Positions 50,638 through 58,400 of a DNA stretch of 64,000 bases are shown here, one piece after another. Both the position numbers and the translations under genes were made by a program. Source of the DNA: Streptomyces pluripotens (lineage in GTDB: Bacteria; Actinomycetota; Actinomycetes; Streptomycetales; Streptomycetaceae); the NCBI RefSeq assembly GCF_000802245.2, contig NZ_CP021080.1, positions 1,178,001 through 1,242,000 on the forward strand, read 5' to 3'. The notes under the pieces are model-generated. The model worked only from the letters and a program-made list of their open reading frames with translations. It searched no databases and was not told the origin of the DNA. The first letter of the stretch is position 1, and each line of letters opens with the position of its first letter.

Positions 50638-52026
50638 TCAGAACTGGAGGGACTTGGTCTGCAGGTACTCGGCGAGCCCGTGCGCGCCGAGTTCCCGGCC
50701 GACTCCGGACTGCTTGTAACCGCCGAAGGGGGCGAGCGGGTTGAACCGCCCCCCGTTGATGTCCACCTGACCGGTGTCCATGCGGCGGGCAAAGGCCACC
50801 GCCTCCGCTTCTTCCCCGGCCCACACAGCGCCGGCCAGGCCGTACACCGTGCCGTTGGCGATGCGCAGGGCCTCCTCCTCGTCCTGGTAGCGGAGGAGGG
50901 AGAGGACCGGGCCGAAGATCTCCTCCTGGGCGATGGTCATGCCAGGGGTGACATCGGCGAAGACGGTGGGGCTGACGAAGTAGCCCCTCGGCCGCGGCGG
51001 CTGGGGGCCGCCGGCGACCAGCCGGGCACCCTCGGCGATGCCCTTCTCGATGTAGCCACGCACCCGGGCCTGCTGTTTGGCGCTGACCACCGGGCCGATG
51101 CGCTCACCGTATTTGGCGGCGGCACCCGCAGCCAGCTCCACGGCCTCGTCGTACTGGTCCCGGTGGACCAGCATGCGGGTCCAGGCGCTGCACGTCTGGC
51201 CGGAGTTGGACATCACGTTGGCCACGCCGACGTTGACCGCCTGGGCGAGGTCGGCGCTGGGCAGGATGACGTTCGCGGACTTCCCGCCCAGTTCCAGGGC
51301 CACCTTCTTGACCGCCCCGCCGGCCACCGCGCCGATCTGCTTGCCCACTGCCGTGGAGCCGGTGAAGGAGACGAGGTCCACGCCGGGATGCTCGGCCAGG
51401 GCCTGCCCGGCGACCGGACCGAAACCAGTGACCAGGTTGAACACGCCGGCCGGTACACCCGCCTCGTACACCGCCTCGGCGAACAACTGGGCGGTGAGCG
51501 GGGTGTTCTCGGCGGGCTTGAGGACGACCGTGCAGCCCGCGGCGAGAGCCGGAGCAACCTTGGCGACGATCTGGTGGAGGGGGTAGTTCCAAGGGGTGAT
51601 CGCCCCGACCACGCCGATCGGCTCGTGCAGCACGGTGGAGTTGCCGACCCTCTCCTGAAAGGAATGGGTTGCGGCCAGCTCGGCGTAGGAACCCGCCACC
51701 GCGATCGGCACGGCCACGTGCACGGCTTGTGAGAACGCAAGGGGCGAACCGAGTTCGGTGGTGACCGTCTCCGCGATCTCGTCCTTGCGGGCCACGAGGA
51801 CGTCCCGGAGCGCGGTGAGGCACGCGGCACGCTCGGCCGGCGCGGTGGCGGCCCAGGCGGCGAGGGCGGAGCGGGCCGCACGGACGGCGGTGTCGACGTC
51901 CAGGGCGCCGCCCGCAGGGACCCGGGCGACGATCTGCTCGTCGGCCGGATTCACGACCTCGATCTCGTCCCTGCCCTCGGCCGGCCGCCAGGCGCCGTCG
52001 ATGTACAGGCCGTCGTGTGCCTTCAT
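50638..52026 (-). CDS. NAD-dependent aldehyde dehydrogenase
   Basis: A 462-residue oxidoreductase. It has TPWNYPLHQIVAKVAPALAAGCTVVLKPAENTPLTA near residue 140-175, the NAD-loop FTGSTAVGKQIGA near 220, the base glutamate in LELGGKSANVILPSADL near 245 and the catalytic cysteine in SNSGQTCSAWTRMLVHRDQYDE near 280. The C-terminus has FGGYKQSGVGRELGAHGLAEYLQTKSLQF. ATG 52026 is preceded by GGGAGGAAG. A palindrome related to the TetR site of the 46.9-kb divergon sits 38 nt upstream. Cotranscribed with the alcohol dehydrogenase. Confidence 0.95.
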   Translation of the reverse strand: MKAHDGLYIDGAWRPAEGRDEIEVVNPADEQIVARVPAGGALDVDTAVRAARSALAAWAATAPAERAACLTALRDVLVARKDEIAETVTTELGSPLAFSQAVHVAVPIAVAGSYAELAATHSFQERVGNSTVLHEPIGVVGAITPWNYPLHQIVAKVAPALAAGCTVVLKPAENTPLTAQLFAEAVYEAGVPAGVFNLVTGFGPVAGQALAEHPGVDLVSFTGSTAVGKQIGAVAGGAVKKVALELGGKSANVILPSADLAQAVNVGVANVMSNSGQTCSAWTRMLVHRDQYDEAVELAAGAAAKYGERIGPVVSAKQQARVRGYIEKGIAEGARLVAGGPQPPRPRGYFVSPTVFADVTPGMTIAQEEIFGPVLSLLRYQDEEEALRIANGTVYGLAGAVWAGEEAEAVAFARRMDTGQVDINGGRFNPLAPFGGYKQSGVGRELGAHGLAEYLQTKSLQF

Positions 52027-52429
52027 GCTGCTTCCTCCCGGCGGGTCGAGGTCGTCCGGCACACAAACTAGCGGCGTTAGTTTTTGGGCGCCAGAGGTAC
52101 CCGGACATCATCGCCAAGGCGGAGGTCGCTCACTCCTCCGGGTCGGACGGCCGGCCGAAAACGGGGCAACGGACGAGTTCCACGAGGGGCGGGCCCGTGT
52201 GCCGCCGTGCACCCGGATGGCTGGGGTGGCGTGTTCGGCCCATTCACCGACCCCGCGCATGGCGGCCCGGTCCGCTCGCGCACCGGGGCCCGGACGCCGC
52301 CGGGGGTGCCGCGCCGCGACCGGAAGGCCCGTGCGGCCGGGATTCAACGGGTGCCCGCCGTGTCGCCTGCTTCCCGGACGCCGGCGGGGGGAACGGGCAC
52401 CGCGCGCCCCTGGATGTCGCCCTTCCGGC
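52027..52429. other. 403-nt intergenic region, no gene seen
   Basis: It holds the aldehyde dehydrogenase promoter and operator (52065-52083) and then about 300 nt with only short unsupported frames on both strands. No tRNA or hairpin terminator stands out after the downstream molybdoenzyme gene. Confidence 0.6.
52065..52083. promoter_or_regulatory. Candidate TetR operator, copy 2 (AAACTAGCGGCGTTAGTTT)
   Basis: A 19-bp palindrome pairing at eight of nine positions around a central G, 38 nt upstream of the aldehyde dehydrogenase ATG. Reverse-complemented it matches the copy at 46925-46943 at 15 of 19 positions. Confidence 0.75.
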
Positions 52430-54667
52430 TCAGCCGGTCGGGTGTGCGGTCACCTCGACGGGTACGCCGTTGAGGACCGCGTTGCCCGACAGGGGGTCGA
52501 GCAGGCTGCCGTCGAGGAGCTGGTTGACGTTGACGCCGGGTGTGGCCGAGGCGTGGCCCAGCCGGGTGCCGGGGCGGTTGTGGCCCCAGCCGTGCGGCAG
52601 GCTCACCACTCCGGGACGGACCCCGTCGGTGACCTCGGCGGGAGCCACCACCTCTCCCCCGGCACCCTTGACACACACCTCAGTCCCGTTCCGCACACCG
52701 AGACGGGCCGCGTCCTCGGGGTGGATGTGCAGGGTGCAGCGGTTGCTGCCGCCGGTGAGGGCGGGCACATTGTGCATCCAGCTGTTGTTGGAGCGCAGAT
52801 GACGGCGGCCGACGAGGACGAGCCCCTCGGGCCTCTCGTGCAAGGCCCGGCGGAGCCTGGGCAGGTCGCCGGCGATCGGCTCGGGCAGCAGCTCGATCTT
52901 GCCGCTTCGTGTCCGGAGCGGCTGCGGCAGGCGGGGGCGGAGCGGGCCGAGGTCGATGCCGTGCGGGTGGGCGAGCAGTTTGGCCAGGGTCAGCCCCTCG
53001 GCATGCATGCCGAAGCCGTCGCCGTAGGGACCGAGGCGCAGCATCATGTCGAGCCGCCGCTCGGGGCCGTTGTCTCCGGTGAGCTGGTCGGCGAGACGCC
53101 GGGGGTCACGGCCGTGCACCGGTGAGTGCTCATCCCGGACGGCCTTGCCCAGAGTCTGCTCGATGACCATCGCGTCCACCGCCGTCGGGTCGGTGCCGTG
53201 CATGCCACCGGCGGCCAGGACCAGCCGGGCGAGTATCTCGCTCTCGGCCATGCGCCCGGGCTCCAACGGAACGGCAGGGCGGGTGTAGCGGACCTGGTTG
53301 CGTACGGCCAGGGCGTTGAAGGCGAAGTCGTGGTGCGGGCTCTGGGAAGGCGGGGGCGGGGGGAGGACGACGTGGGCGTGACGCGAGGTCTCATTGAGGT
53401 ACGGATCGACGCTGACCATGAACTCCAGGGAGTCAAGGGCCTTGTCGAGGCGGTTGCCATCGGGTGCGGACAGCACCGGGTTCGCCGCGACGACGATCAG
53501 CGCGCGCACCGGTTCGCCCTCCTCGGTCGCGGTGTCGATCTCCTCGGCAAGCGCCGACAAAGGAAGCTCGCCCTTGGCCTCCGGGTGCTGCCGGACCCGG
53601 GAGTGCCAGCGGCCGAGCGCGAAGCCGCGGCCGGGTCCGGCCGGCCGGGGCGTCTTGTCGGTGGCGGCTCGGGGGAAGAGGGCGCCGCCGGGCCGGTCGA
53701 GGTTGCCGGTGAGGATGTTGAGGACGTCGACCAGCCAGCTGGCCAAGGTGCCGTGCGGAACGGTGCAGCTGCCGATGCGGGCGTAGACGGCGGCGGTGGG
53801 CGCGGCGGCGAGTTCGCGGGCCAGGGTACGGATGACACCGGCGTCGACATCGCAGGCCGCGGCCACGGCTTCCGGGGTGAAGTCCTCGGTCGCGGCCCGC
53901 AGTTCCGCAACGCCCTGGACGTACGGGGCCAGGGCCTGGGGATCGGCCAGGTCCTCCTCGAACAGCGTGGTCACCATCGCCGCCAGCAGCAGGGCATCGG
54001 TGCCGGGCCGGATCGCGAGGTGCCGGTCGGAGAGCCGCGCCGTGCGGGTCCGGCGGGGGTCCACGACGATGAGCCGTCCGCCGCGGGCCTTGAGCGCCTT
54101 CAGCTTGCCGGGGAAGTCCGGGGCGGTGCACAGACTTCCGTTGGACTCCAGAGGGTTGGCACCGATCAGGAGCAGATGGGCGGTGTGGTCGAGGTCCGGC
54201 ACCGGGATGGCGTTCGCGTCGCCGAACAGGAGCCCGCTGGAGACGTGCTTGGGCATCTGGTCGACCGTGGAGGCGGTGAACAGGCTGCGGGTACCCAGGG
54301 TGCCCAGCAGGACCGGCGGGTACAGGGCACCGGCCACGGTGTGCACGTTGGGGTTGCCGAGGACCACGCCGACGGAGTTCGGGCCATGCCGCTGTGCGAC
54401 CGGGCGCAGGCCGGCGGCGACGGCGTCGAAGGCCTCCTCCCAAGTGGCCTCGCGCAGGGTGCCGTTCTCCCGGACGAGCGGGGTGCGCAGCCGGTCGGGG
54501 TCACTGTCCACGGCGCCGAAGGAGGCCCCCTTGGGACAGATGAACCCCTTGCTGAAGACGTCCTCGCCGTCACCTCGGGCACCGGTGACCCGGGGGCCCT
54601 CGATGGTGAGGGTCAGCCCGCAGGTGGCCTCGCACAGGGGGCAGATTCGCAGGGCGGTGCGGGACAC
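52430..54667 (-). CDS. Molybdopterin oxidoreductase (formate dehydrogenase/nitrate reductase-like)
   Basis: A 745-residue cytoplasmic enzyme of the DMSO-reductase superfamily. The N-terminal [4Fe-4S] site is ICPLCEATCGL with a fourth cysteine in GFICPKGASFG. Next come FGAVDSDPDRLRTPLVRENG and the molybdopterin-binding segments DLDHTAHLLLIGANPLESNGS and VVAANPVLSAPDGNRLDKALDSLEFMVSVDPYLNETSRHAHVVLPP, with the C-terminal dinucleotide-binding barrel (SLPHGWGHNRPGTRLGHAS). No Tat signal. Assimilatory nitrate reductase and formate dehydrogenase are both possible. GTG start with GGGAGGA. The ACCGACCGGT-type palindrome lies 50 nt upstream. Confidence 0.93.
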   Translation of the reverse strand: MSRTALRICPLCEATCGLTLTIEGPRVTGARGDGEDVFSKGFICPKGASFGAVDSDPDRLRTPLVRENGTLREATWEEAFDAVAAGLRPVAQRHGPNSVGVVLGNPNVHTVAGALYPPVLLGTLGTRSLFTASTVDQMPKHVSSGLLFGDANAIPVPDLDHTAHLLLIGANPLESNGSLCTAPDFPGKLKALKARGGRLIVVDPRRTRTARLSDRHLAIRPGTDALLLAAMVTTLFEEDLADPQALAPYVQGVAELRAATEDFTPEAVAAACDVDAGVIRTLARELAAAPTAAVYARIGSCTVPHGTLASWLVDVLNILTGNLDRPGGALFPRAATDKTPRPAGPGRGFALGRWHSRVRQHPEAKGELPLSALAEEIDTATEEGEPVRALIVVAANPVLSAPDGNRLDKALDSLEFMVSVDPYLNETSRHAHVVLPPPPPSQSPHHDFAFNALAVRNQVRYTRPAVPLEPGRMAESEILARLVLAAGGMHGTDPTAVDAMVIEQTLGKAVRDEHSPVHGRDPRRLADQLTGDNGPERRLDMMLRLGPYGDGFGMHAEGLTLAKLLAHPHGIDLGPLRPRLPQPLRTRSGKIELLPEPIAGDLPRLRRALHERPEGLVLVGRRHLRSNNSWMHNVPALTGGSNRCTLHIHPEDAARLGVRNGTEVCVKGAGGEVVAPAEVTDGVRPGVVSLPHGWGHNRPGTRLGHASATPGVNVNQLLDGSLLDPLSGNAVLNGVPVEVTAHPTG

Positions 54668-54716
54668 GGGTCCTCCCGGAGGATCGGCGGCGGTGTCGGA
54701 CGGATGCGCAAGGAGC

Positions 54717-54734
54717 ATACCGACCGGTAGGCAT
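54717..54734. promoter_or_regulatory. Candidate TetR operator, copy C (ATACCGACCGGTAGGCAT)
   Basis: It is identical at 17 of 18 positions to copy A at 32645-32662. It lies 50 nt upstream of the molybdopterin oxidoreductase start and downstream of a different TetR gene. Confidence 0.65.
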
Positions 54735-54822
54735 GGAAGGGAGACCCCGGATCGATGACGTCGGTTTCCGGTGCAACCGAGCAATCAGGTGGGCCCGGGA
54801 CCCCCCGAGGCCCGGCCGGCAC

Positions 54823-55485
54823 TCAGTCGAGCACGCGCCCCAAGTACGCCCGCAGCAGTTCCCGCGTCTCGTCGATGATCGCCTCGTCCCCTTCCGGGTG
54901 CGTCCGGAAGGCCAGCTGGACCAGGGTGTCAGCGGCCTCCACGGCGACCAGGAAGACCCGGCGCAGGTCCGCGTCGGGGACGCGGCCGAGGTAGCCCGAG
55001 AGCAGGTCGGTGAGCCGGCCGGCGACCTTGATGTTGGGCTCGCCCTGACGGGCGCCAACCGGGATCTGATTGCCGAAGTCGATCAGGGAGAAACCGGGCG
55101 CGGTGCGTTTCATGGCCAGGTATTCGTCCAGGACGGCGTCCATGGCGACCCGCCAGTCTCCCCGGCGGGGGGACCTCCCGGATCCGCCCCTCCGGGAGGT
55201 CCCCCCCTCGCGGGCCTCCGCAAGGCGCCGGGTGACCCGTTCGGTGTACCGTTCCAGGTTGCGCTGGGCGAGGGCGTCGACCATCTCCCGCTTGTTGCCG
55301 AAGAACCGGTAGACCGAGCCGATGGGCACACCGGCCCGCAGGGCGACCGTACGGGTACTCAGGTCGTCGTAGCCGACCTCGTCGAGGAGTTCGGCGCACG
55401 CGTCGAGGATCCTGGTCAGCCGTTCGGCACTGCGCCGCTGGACGGGCGCACGGCGGAGCGATGTCGCATGGGGCACGGACTTCAT
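54823..55485 (-). CDS. TetR/AcrR regulator carrying an in-frame palindromic insertion
   Basis: A 220-residue repressor. HTH: ERLTRILDACAELLDEVGYDDLSTRTVALRAGVPIGSVYRFFGNKREMVDAL at residues 21-72. Ligand domain from about 112, with VAMDAVLDEYLAMKRTAPGFSLIDFGNQIPVGARQGEPN and AADTLVQLAFRTHPEGDEAIIDETRELLRAYL, typical of actinobacterial TetR_C. Residues 92-110 (GGTSRRGGSGRSPRRGD) are a Gly/Arg/Ser loop encoded by a 40-nt near-perfect hairpin (55167-55206), which looks inserted. GGAGAGG precedes the ATG. It may regulate the downstream molybdoenzyme gene. Confidence 0.88.
   Translation of the reverse strand: MKSVPHATSLRRAPVQRRSAERLTRILDACAELLDEVGYDDLSTRTVALRAGVPIGSVYRFFGNKREMVDALAQRNLERYTERVTRRLAEAREGGTSRRGGSGRSPRRGDWRVAMDAVLDEYLAMKRTAPGFSLIDFGNQIPVGARQGEPNIKVAGRLTDLLSGYLGRVPDADLRRVFLVAVEAADTLVQLAFRTHPEGDEAIIDETRELLRAYLGRVLD
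55167..55206. repeat. Palindromic (REP-like) element inside a TetR gene
   Basis: Arms GGGGGGACCTCCCGGA and TCCGGGAGGTCCCCCC are perfect 16-bp complements around an 8-nt loop. Such long perfect hairpins are normally intergenic, yet this one is read through in frame, encoding a Gly/Arg/Ser-rich loop (residues 94-107). Confidence 0.85.
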
Positions 55486-55549
55486 GATGCCTCTCCGCCG
55501 GGGTCCGGTGAACAGCGCCCCTCAGTACGGAGGAAAGTGGCCGCTGCAC

Positions 55550-56116
55550 TCATTCACCGGCGACTGCGGTCGTGGTTCCGGCCGATGGCCGGCCGGTGTC
55601 CGCCCGCGCGTCCGACACCGTGATGTCGGCGGTGCTCTCGACCGGCTTGCCGTGCACGGCCCACACGGTGGCGTCGTCGGCGTACAGCCGGGCGGTGACA
55701 TGGTGGGTGCCGCGGGACACGAGACGGTCGGGCAGGTGGTAGCGCTGCGTGCGCAGGCGGGCGATCTGGCGACCGTCGACGAAGAGGAGGGCGAACCCGC
55801 GACCGGTGGCCGCGACCGGCTGCGCGCCGGGCGCGGAGCAGCGGAAGCGGCGGAAGGCCAGCCGGACGTCCCAGCCGCCGGTGGAACCCGGGGACACCTC
55901 CACGGCGACCTCGGGCGCGTTCTCCCTGGCGACCTCACGCAGGTGCCGGCCGGTGTCGTCGGTACCGTCCAGGACCTTGCCCGCCGGCGAAGGCGAGGGC
56001 GCACCGCCGCGCCGGCCGTGCGCCTCACCGCCCCCGCAGCCCGCCGCCGCGAGGGGGAGCAGGACACAGGCCGCCAGGGCGACGAGAGACCTGCGCGGCC
56101 ATGACATCCACGACAT
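55550..56116 (-). CDS. Putative lipoprotein
   Basis: A 188-residue secreted lipoprotein of unknown function. The signal peptide [20 protein letters not shown] ends in the lipobox AAAGC (Cys near residue 25), for diacylglyceryl attachment. The mature part opens with a Gly/Ser/Pro linker, then [94 protein letters not shown], a beta-sandwich-like pattern. I take ATG 56116; ATG 56107 is possible. Divergent from hmgA. Confidence 0.82.
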   Translation of the reverse strand: MSWMSWPRRSLVALAACVLLPLAAAGCGGGEAHGRRGGAPSPSPAGKVLDGTDDTGRHLREVARENAPEVAVEVSPGSTGGWDVRLAFRRFRCSAPGAQPVAATGRGFALLFVDGRQIARLRTQRYHLPDRLVSRGTHHVTARLYADDATVWAVHGKPVESTADITVSDARADTGRPSAGTTTAVAGE

Positions 56117-56201
56117 GCTCCGGAGATTAGGACAACGCACCGGCGGCCGGATCCCCCTGAAGGCTGGTTCTTTCCGTCCCCCGGGAGGAGTACGCGGGAT
56201 C

Positions 56202-56260
56202 CCCTTGCGTCCACCCCTCCGGATTCCTACGGTGTTACATAGGAATCCGGGACGCAAGGG
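56202..56260. promoter_or_regulatory. Two-part palindrome in the hmgA leader
   Basis: Inner arms CGGATTCCTA (56220-56229) and TAGGAATCCG (56240-56249) enclose a 10-nt loop. Outer arms CCCTTGCGTCC (56202-56212) and GGACGCAAGGG (56250-56260) are also perfect complements; a 7-nt bulge lies on the left only. The right outer arm includes AAGGG of the ribosome site. A promoter-like TTGCGT-N17-TACGGT overlaps it. Confidence 0.75.
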
Positions 56261-56267
56261 AGCGAAC

Positions 56268-57584
56268 ATGAGCGGCGACGCACGGAAGACCGCCGAGGGA
56301 CTGTCCTATATGACCGGGTTCGGCAACGAACACGCGTCGGAGGCGGTGCCGGGCGCCCTACCCGAGGGCCGCAACTCGCCGCAGCGCGCACCGCTCGGCC
56401 TGTACGCGGAACAGCTGAGCGGTTCCGCCTTCACCGAGCCGCGGGCGCACAACCGCCGCTCGTGGCTGTACCGCATCCGCCCGTCGGCCGCACACCCGGC
56501 CTTCGTCCGCACCGGAAACGGCGCGATCCGCACGGCTCCCTTCACCGAGACCGTTCCCGACCCCAACCGGCTGCGCTGGAACCCACTGCCCGAACCGCCT
56601 GCCGGCACCGACTTCCTGGCCGGTCTGTGGACACTCGGCGGAAACGGCGACGCGACCCAGCGCGCCGGCATCGCCGTGCACCTGTATCACGCCAACGCCT
56701 CGATGGAACGGGTCTTCTCCGATGCCGACGGTGAACTGCTGCTCGTACCCGAGCGGGGTGGGCTGCTGTTGCACACCGAGTTCGGGCGGCTTCATGTGGA
56801 ACCGGCCCAGGTGGCGTTGATTCCGCGTGGGGTGCGCTTCCGTGTGGAGCTGCTCGACGAGTCAGCGCGCGGTTATGTGTGCGAAAACTACGGGGCGCCC
56901 TTCCAGCTTCCCGACCTCGGCCCGATCGGCGCCAACGGGCTGGCCAACCCGCGGGACTTCCAGGCCCCGGTCGCCGCGTACGAGGACGTCGAAGGCCCGG
57001 TGGAGGTGGTGAACAAGTACTGCGGCAACCTCTGGACGGCCACCTACGACCACTCGCCCCTCGATGTCGTCGCCTGGCACGGCAACCATGTGCCATACAT
57101 CTATGACCTGCGCCGGTTCAATGTGATCGGCAGTATCTCCTACGACCACCCCGACCCCTCCATCTTCACGGTCCTCACGTCTCCGTCGGACACCCCGGGC
57201 CTGGCCGGTGCCGACTTCGTGGTGTTCGCACCGCGGTGGCTCGTCGGCGAGGACACCTTCCGCCCGCCGTACTTCCACCGCAACGTGATGAGCGAGTACA
57301 TGGGCCTCATCGAAGGCGCCTACGACGCCAAGGCCGAGGGCTTCGTGCCCGGCGGCGGCTCGCTGCACAACATGATGTCGGCCCACGGCCCGGACCGGGA
57401 GACGTTCGACAAGGCGAGCGCGGCCGAGCTGGAGCCGCACAAGGTCGACGACGGGCTGGCCTTCATGTTCGAAACCCGCTGGCCGATCGCCCTCACCCCG
57501 CACGCGGAAGGGGCAGACCATCTCCAACAGGGCTACGACGGTGTCTGGGAGGGGTTGGAGCGCCACTTCCGGCCATCGCACTGA
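56268..57584 (+). CDS. hmgA: Homogentisate 1,2-dioxygenase
   Basis: Opens the ring of homogentisate to maleylacetoacetate in tyrosine/phenylalanine breakdown, using Fe(II) and O2. The 438-residue protein starts [26 protein letters not shown], and has family motifs [29 protein letters not shown] and [65 protein letters not shown], with the iron ligands His, Glu and His in the last stretch. Length is typical. GGGAG lies 6 nt before the ATG. A GntR/UTRA regulator follows after 41 nt. Confidence 0.97.
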   Translation: MSGDARKTAEGLSYMTGFGNEHASEAVPGALPEGRNSPQRAPLGLYAEQLSGSAFTEPRAHNRRSWLYRIRPSAAHPAFVRTGNGAIRTAPFTETVPDPNRLRWNPLPEPPAGTDFLAGLWTLGGNGDATQRAGIAVHLYHANASMERVFSDADGELLLVPERGGLLLHTEFGRLHVEPAQVALIPRGVRFRVELLDESARGYVCENYGAPFQLPDLGPIGANGLANPRDFQAPVAAYEDVEGPVEVVNKYCGNLWTATYDHSPLDVVAWHGNHVPYIYDLRRFNVIGSISYDHPDPSIFTVLTSPSDTPGLAGADFVVFAPRWLVGEDTFRPPYFHRNVMSEYMGLIEGAYDAKAEGFVPGGGSLHNMMSAHGPDRETFDKASAAELEPHKVDDGLAFMFETRWPIALTPHAEGADHLQQGYDGVWEGLERHFRPSH

Positions 57585-57625
57585 CGCATTGCGCCGAACC
57601 AGCCCCGACAGGTACGGATAGCCCC

Positions 57626-58375
57626 GTGACCTCCTTCGCCCCGGACTCGATCGTCCTGAACCGCAAGCTGCCGCTCTGGTACCAGGTGTCGCAGTCGCTG
57701 CGCGCTTCGATACTCGGCCGCTCACCCGAGGCCCCGCTGCGCCTGCCCACCGAGGAACAACTGGCGGAGCACTACGGCGTCAGCGTGCTGACCATGCGGC
57801 AGGCCCTGAAGGAGCTGGAGGACGAGGGGCTGATCAGCCGGCACCGGCGGCGCGGCACGTTCATCGAGCCCGGGGTGCGGCGCGGGACCCCGGTGCAGTT
57901 GCTGGGTTCCGTGGACGCGATCGTGGCCCAGCAGTCCGGCATGACGACCGAGCTGCTGGACCACGGCACGGCACCCGTGCCCGCCGAGATGGCCGAGTAC
58001 TTCCCCGATCTGGCTCGGGTGGCGACGTACCACCGCCTGCGCAGCGACGAGAAGACCGGCGAGCCGACCAACCACGCCGTCAACCACGTGCGCCCCGAAC
58101 TGGCCGCGCGCATCGACCTGGACGACCTGGTCCGCTGGCCGATGACCAAGGTGCTGCGCGATGTCGTCGAAGCGGACATCAGCCGGATCACCGACACCGT
58201 GGAGGCCCGGCTCGCCGACCCCGAGACGGCACGGCTGCTCCAAGTGCCGCTGCTCAGCCCGATCCTGCACTACACGGGCGTGACCTACGACAGTTCCGGC
58301 AGGGTGCTGGACGTAGTGGTCATCCACTACCGGGGCGACCGCTTCGCGTTCACCGTCACCCTGGACGCGACCTGA
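57626..58375 (+). CDS. GntR/UTRA-type transcriptional regulator
   Basis: A 249-residue regulator of the HutC/UTRA subfamily. The winged helix (PLWYQVSQSLRASILGRSPEAPLRLPTEEQLAEHYGVSVLTMRQALKELEDEGLISRHRRRGTFI) occupies residues 16-80, and the UTRA effector domain follows (AEYFPDLARVATYHRLRSDEKTGEPTNHAVNHVRPELAARIDLDDL, then HYTGVTYDSSGRVLDVVVIHYRGDRFAFTV). It lies behind hmgA and 25 nt before the Type ISP-like gene. HutC members often respond to aromatic catabolites, so a role in homogentisate metabolism is possible. GTG start; AGGT upstream. Confidence 0.9.
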   Translation: MTSFAPDSIVLNRKLPLWYQVSQSLRASILGRSPEAPLRLPTEEQLAEHYGVSVLTMRQALKELEDEGLISRHRRRGTFIEPGVRRGTPVQLLGSVDAIVAQQSGMTTELLDHGTAPVPAEMAEYFPDLARVATYHRLRSDEKTGEPTNHAVNHVRPELAARIDLDDLVRWPMTKVLRDVVEADISRITDTVEARLADPETARLLQVPLLSPILHYTGVTYDSSGRVLDVVVIHYRGDRFAFTVTLDAT

Positions 58376-58400
58376 TCCCGGGCGCTGGTCAGGCCGTACC

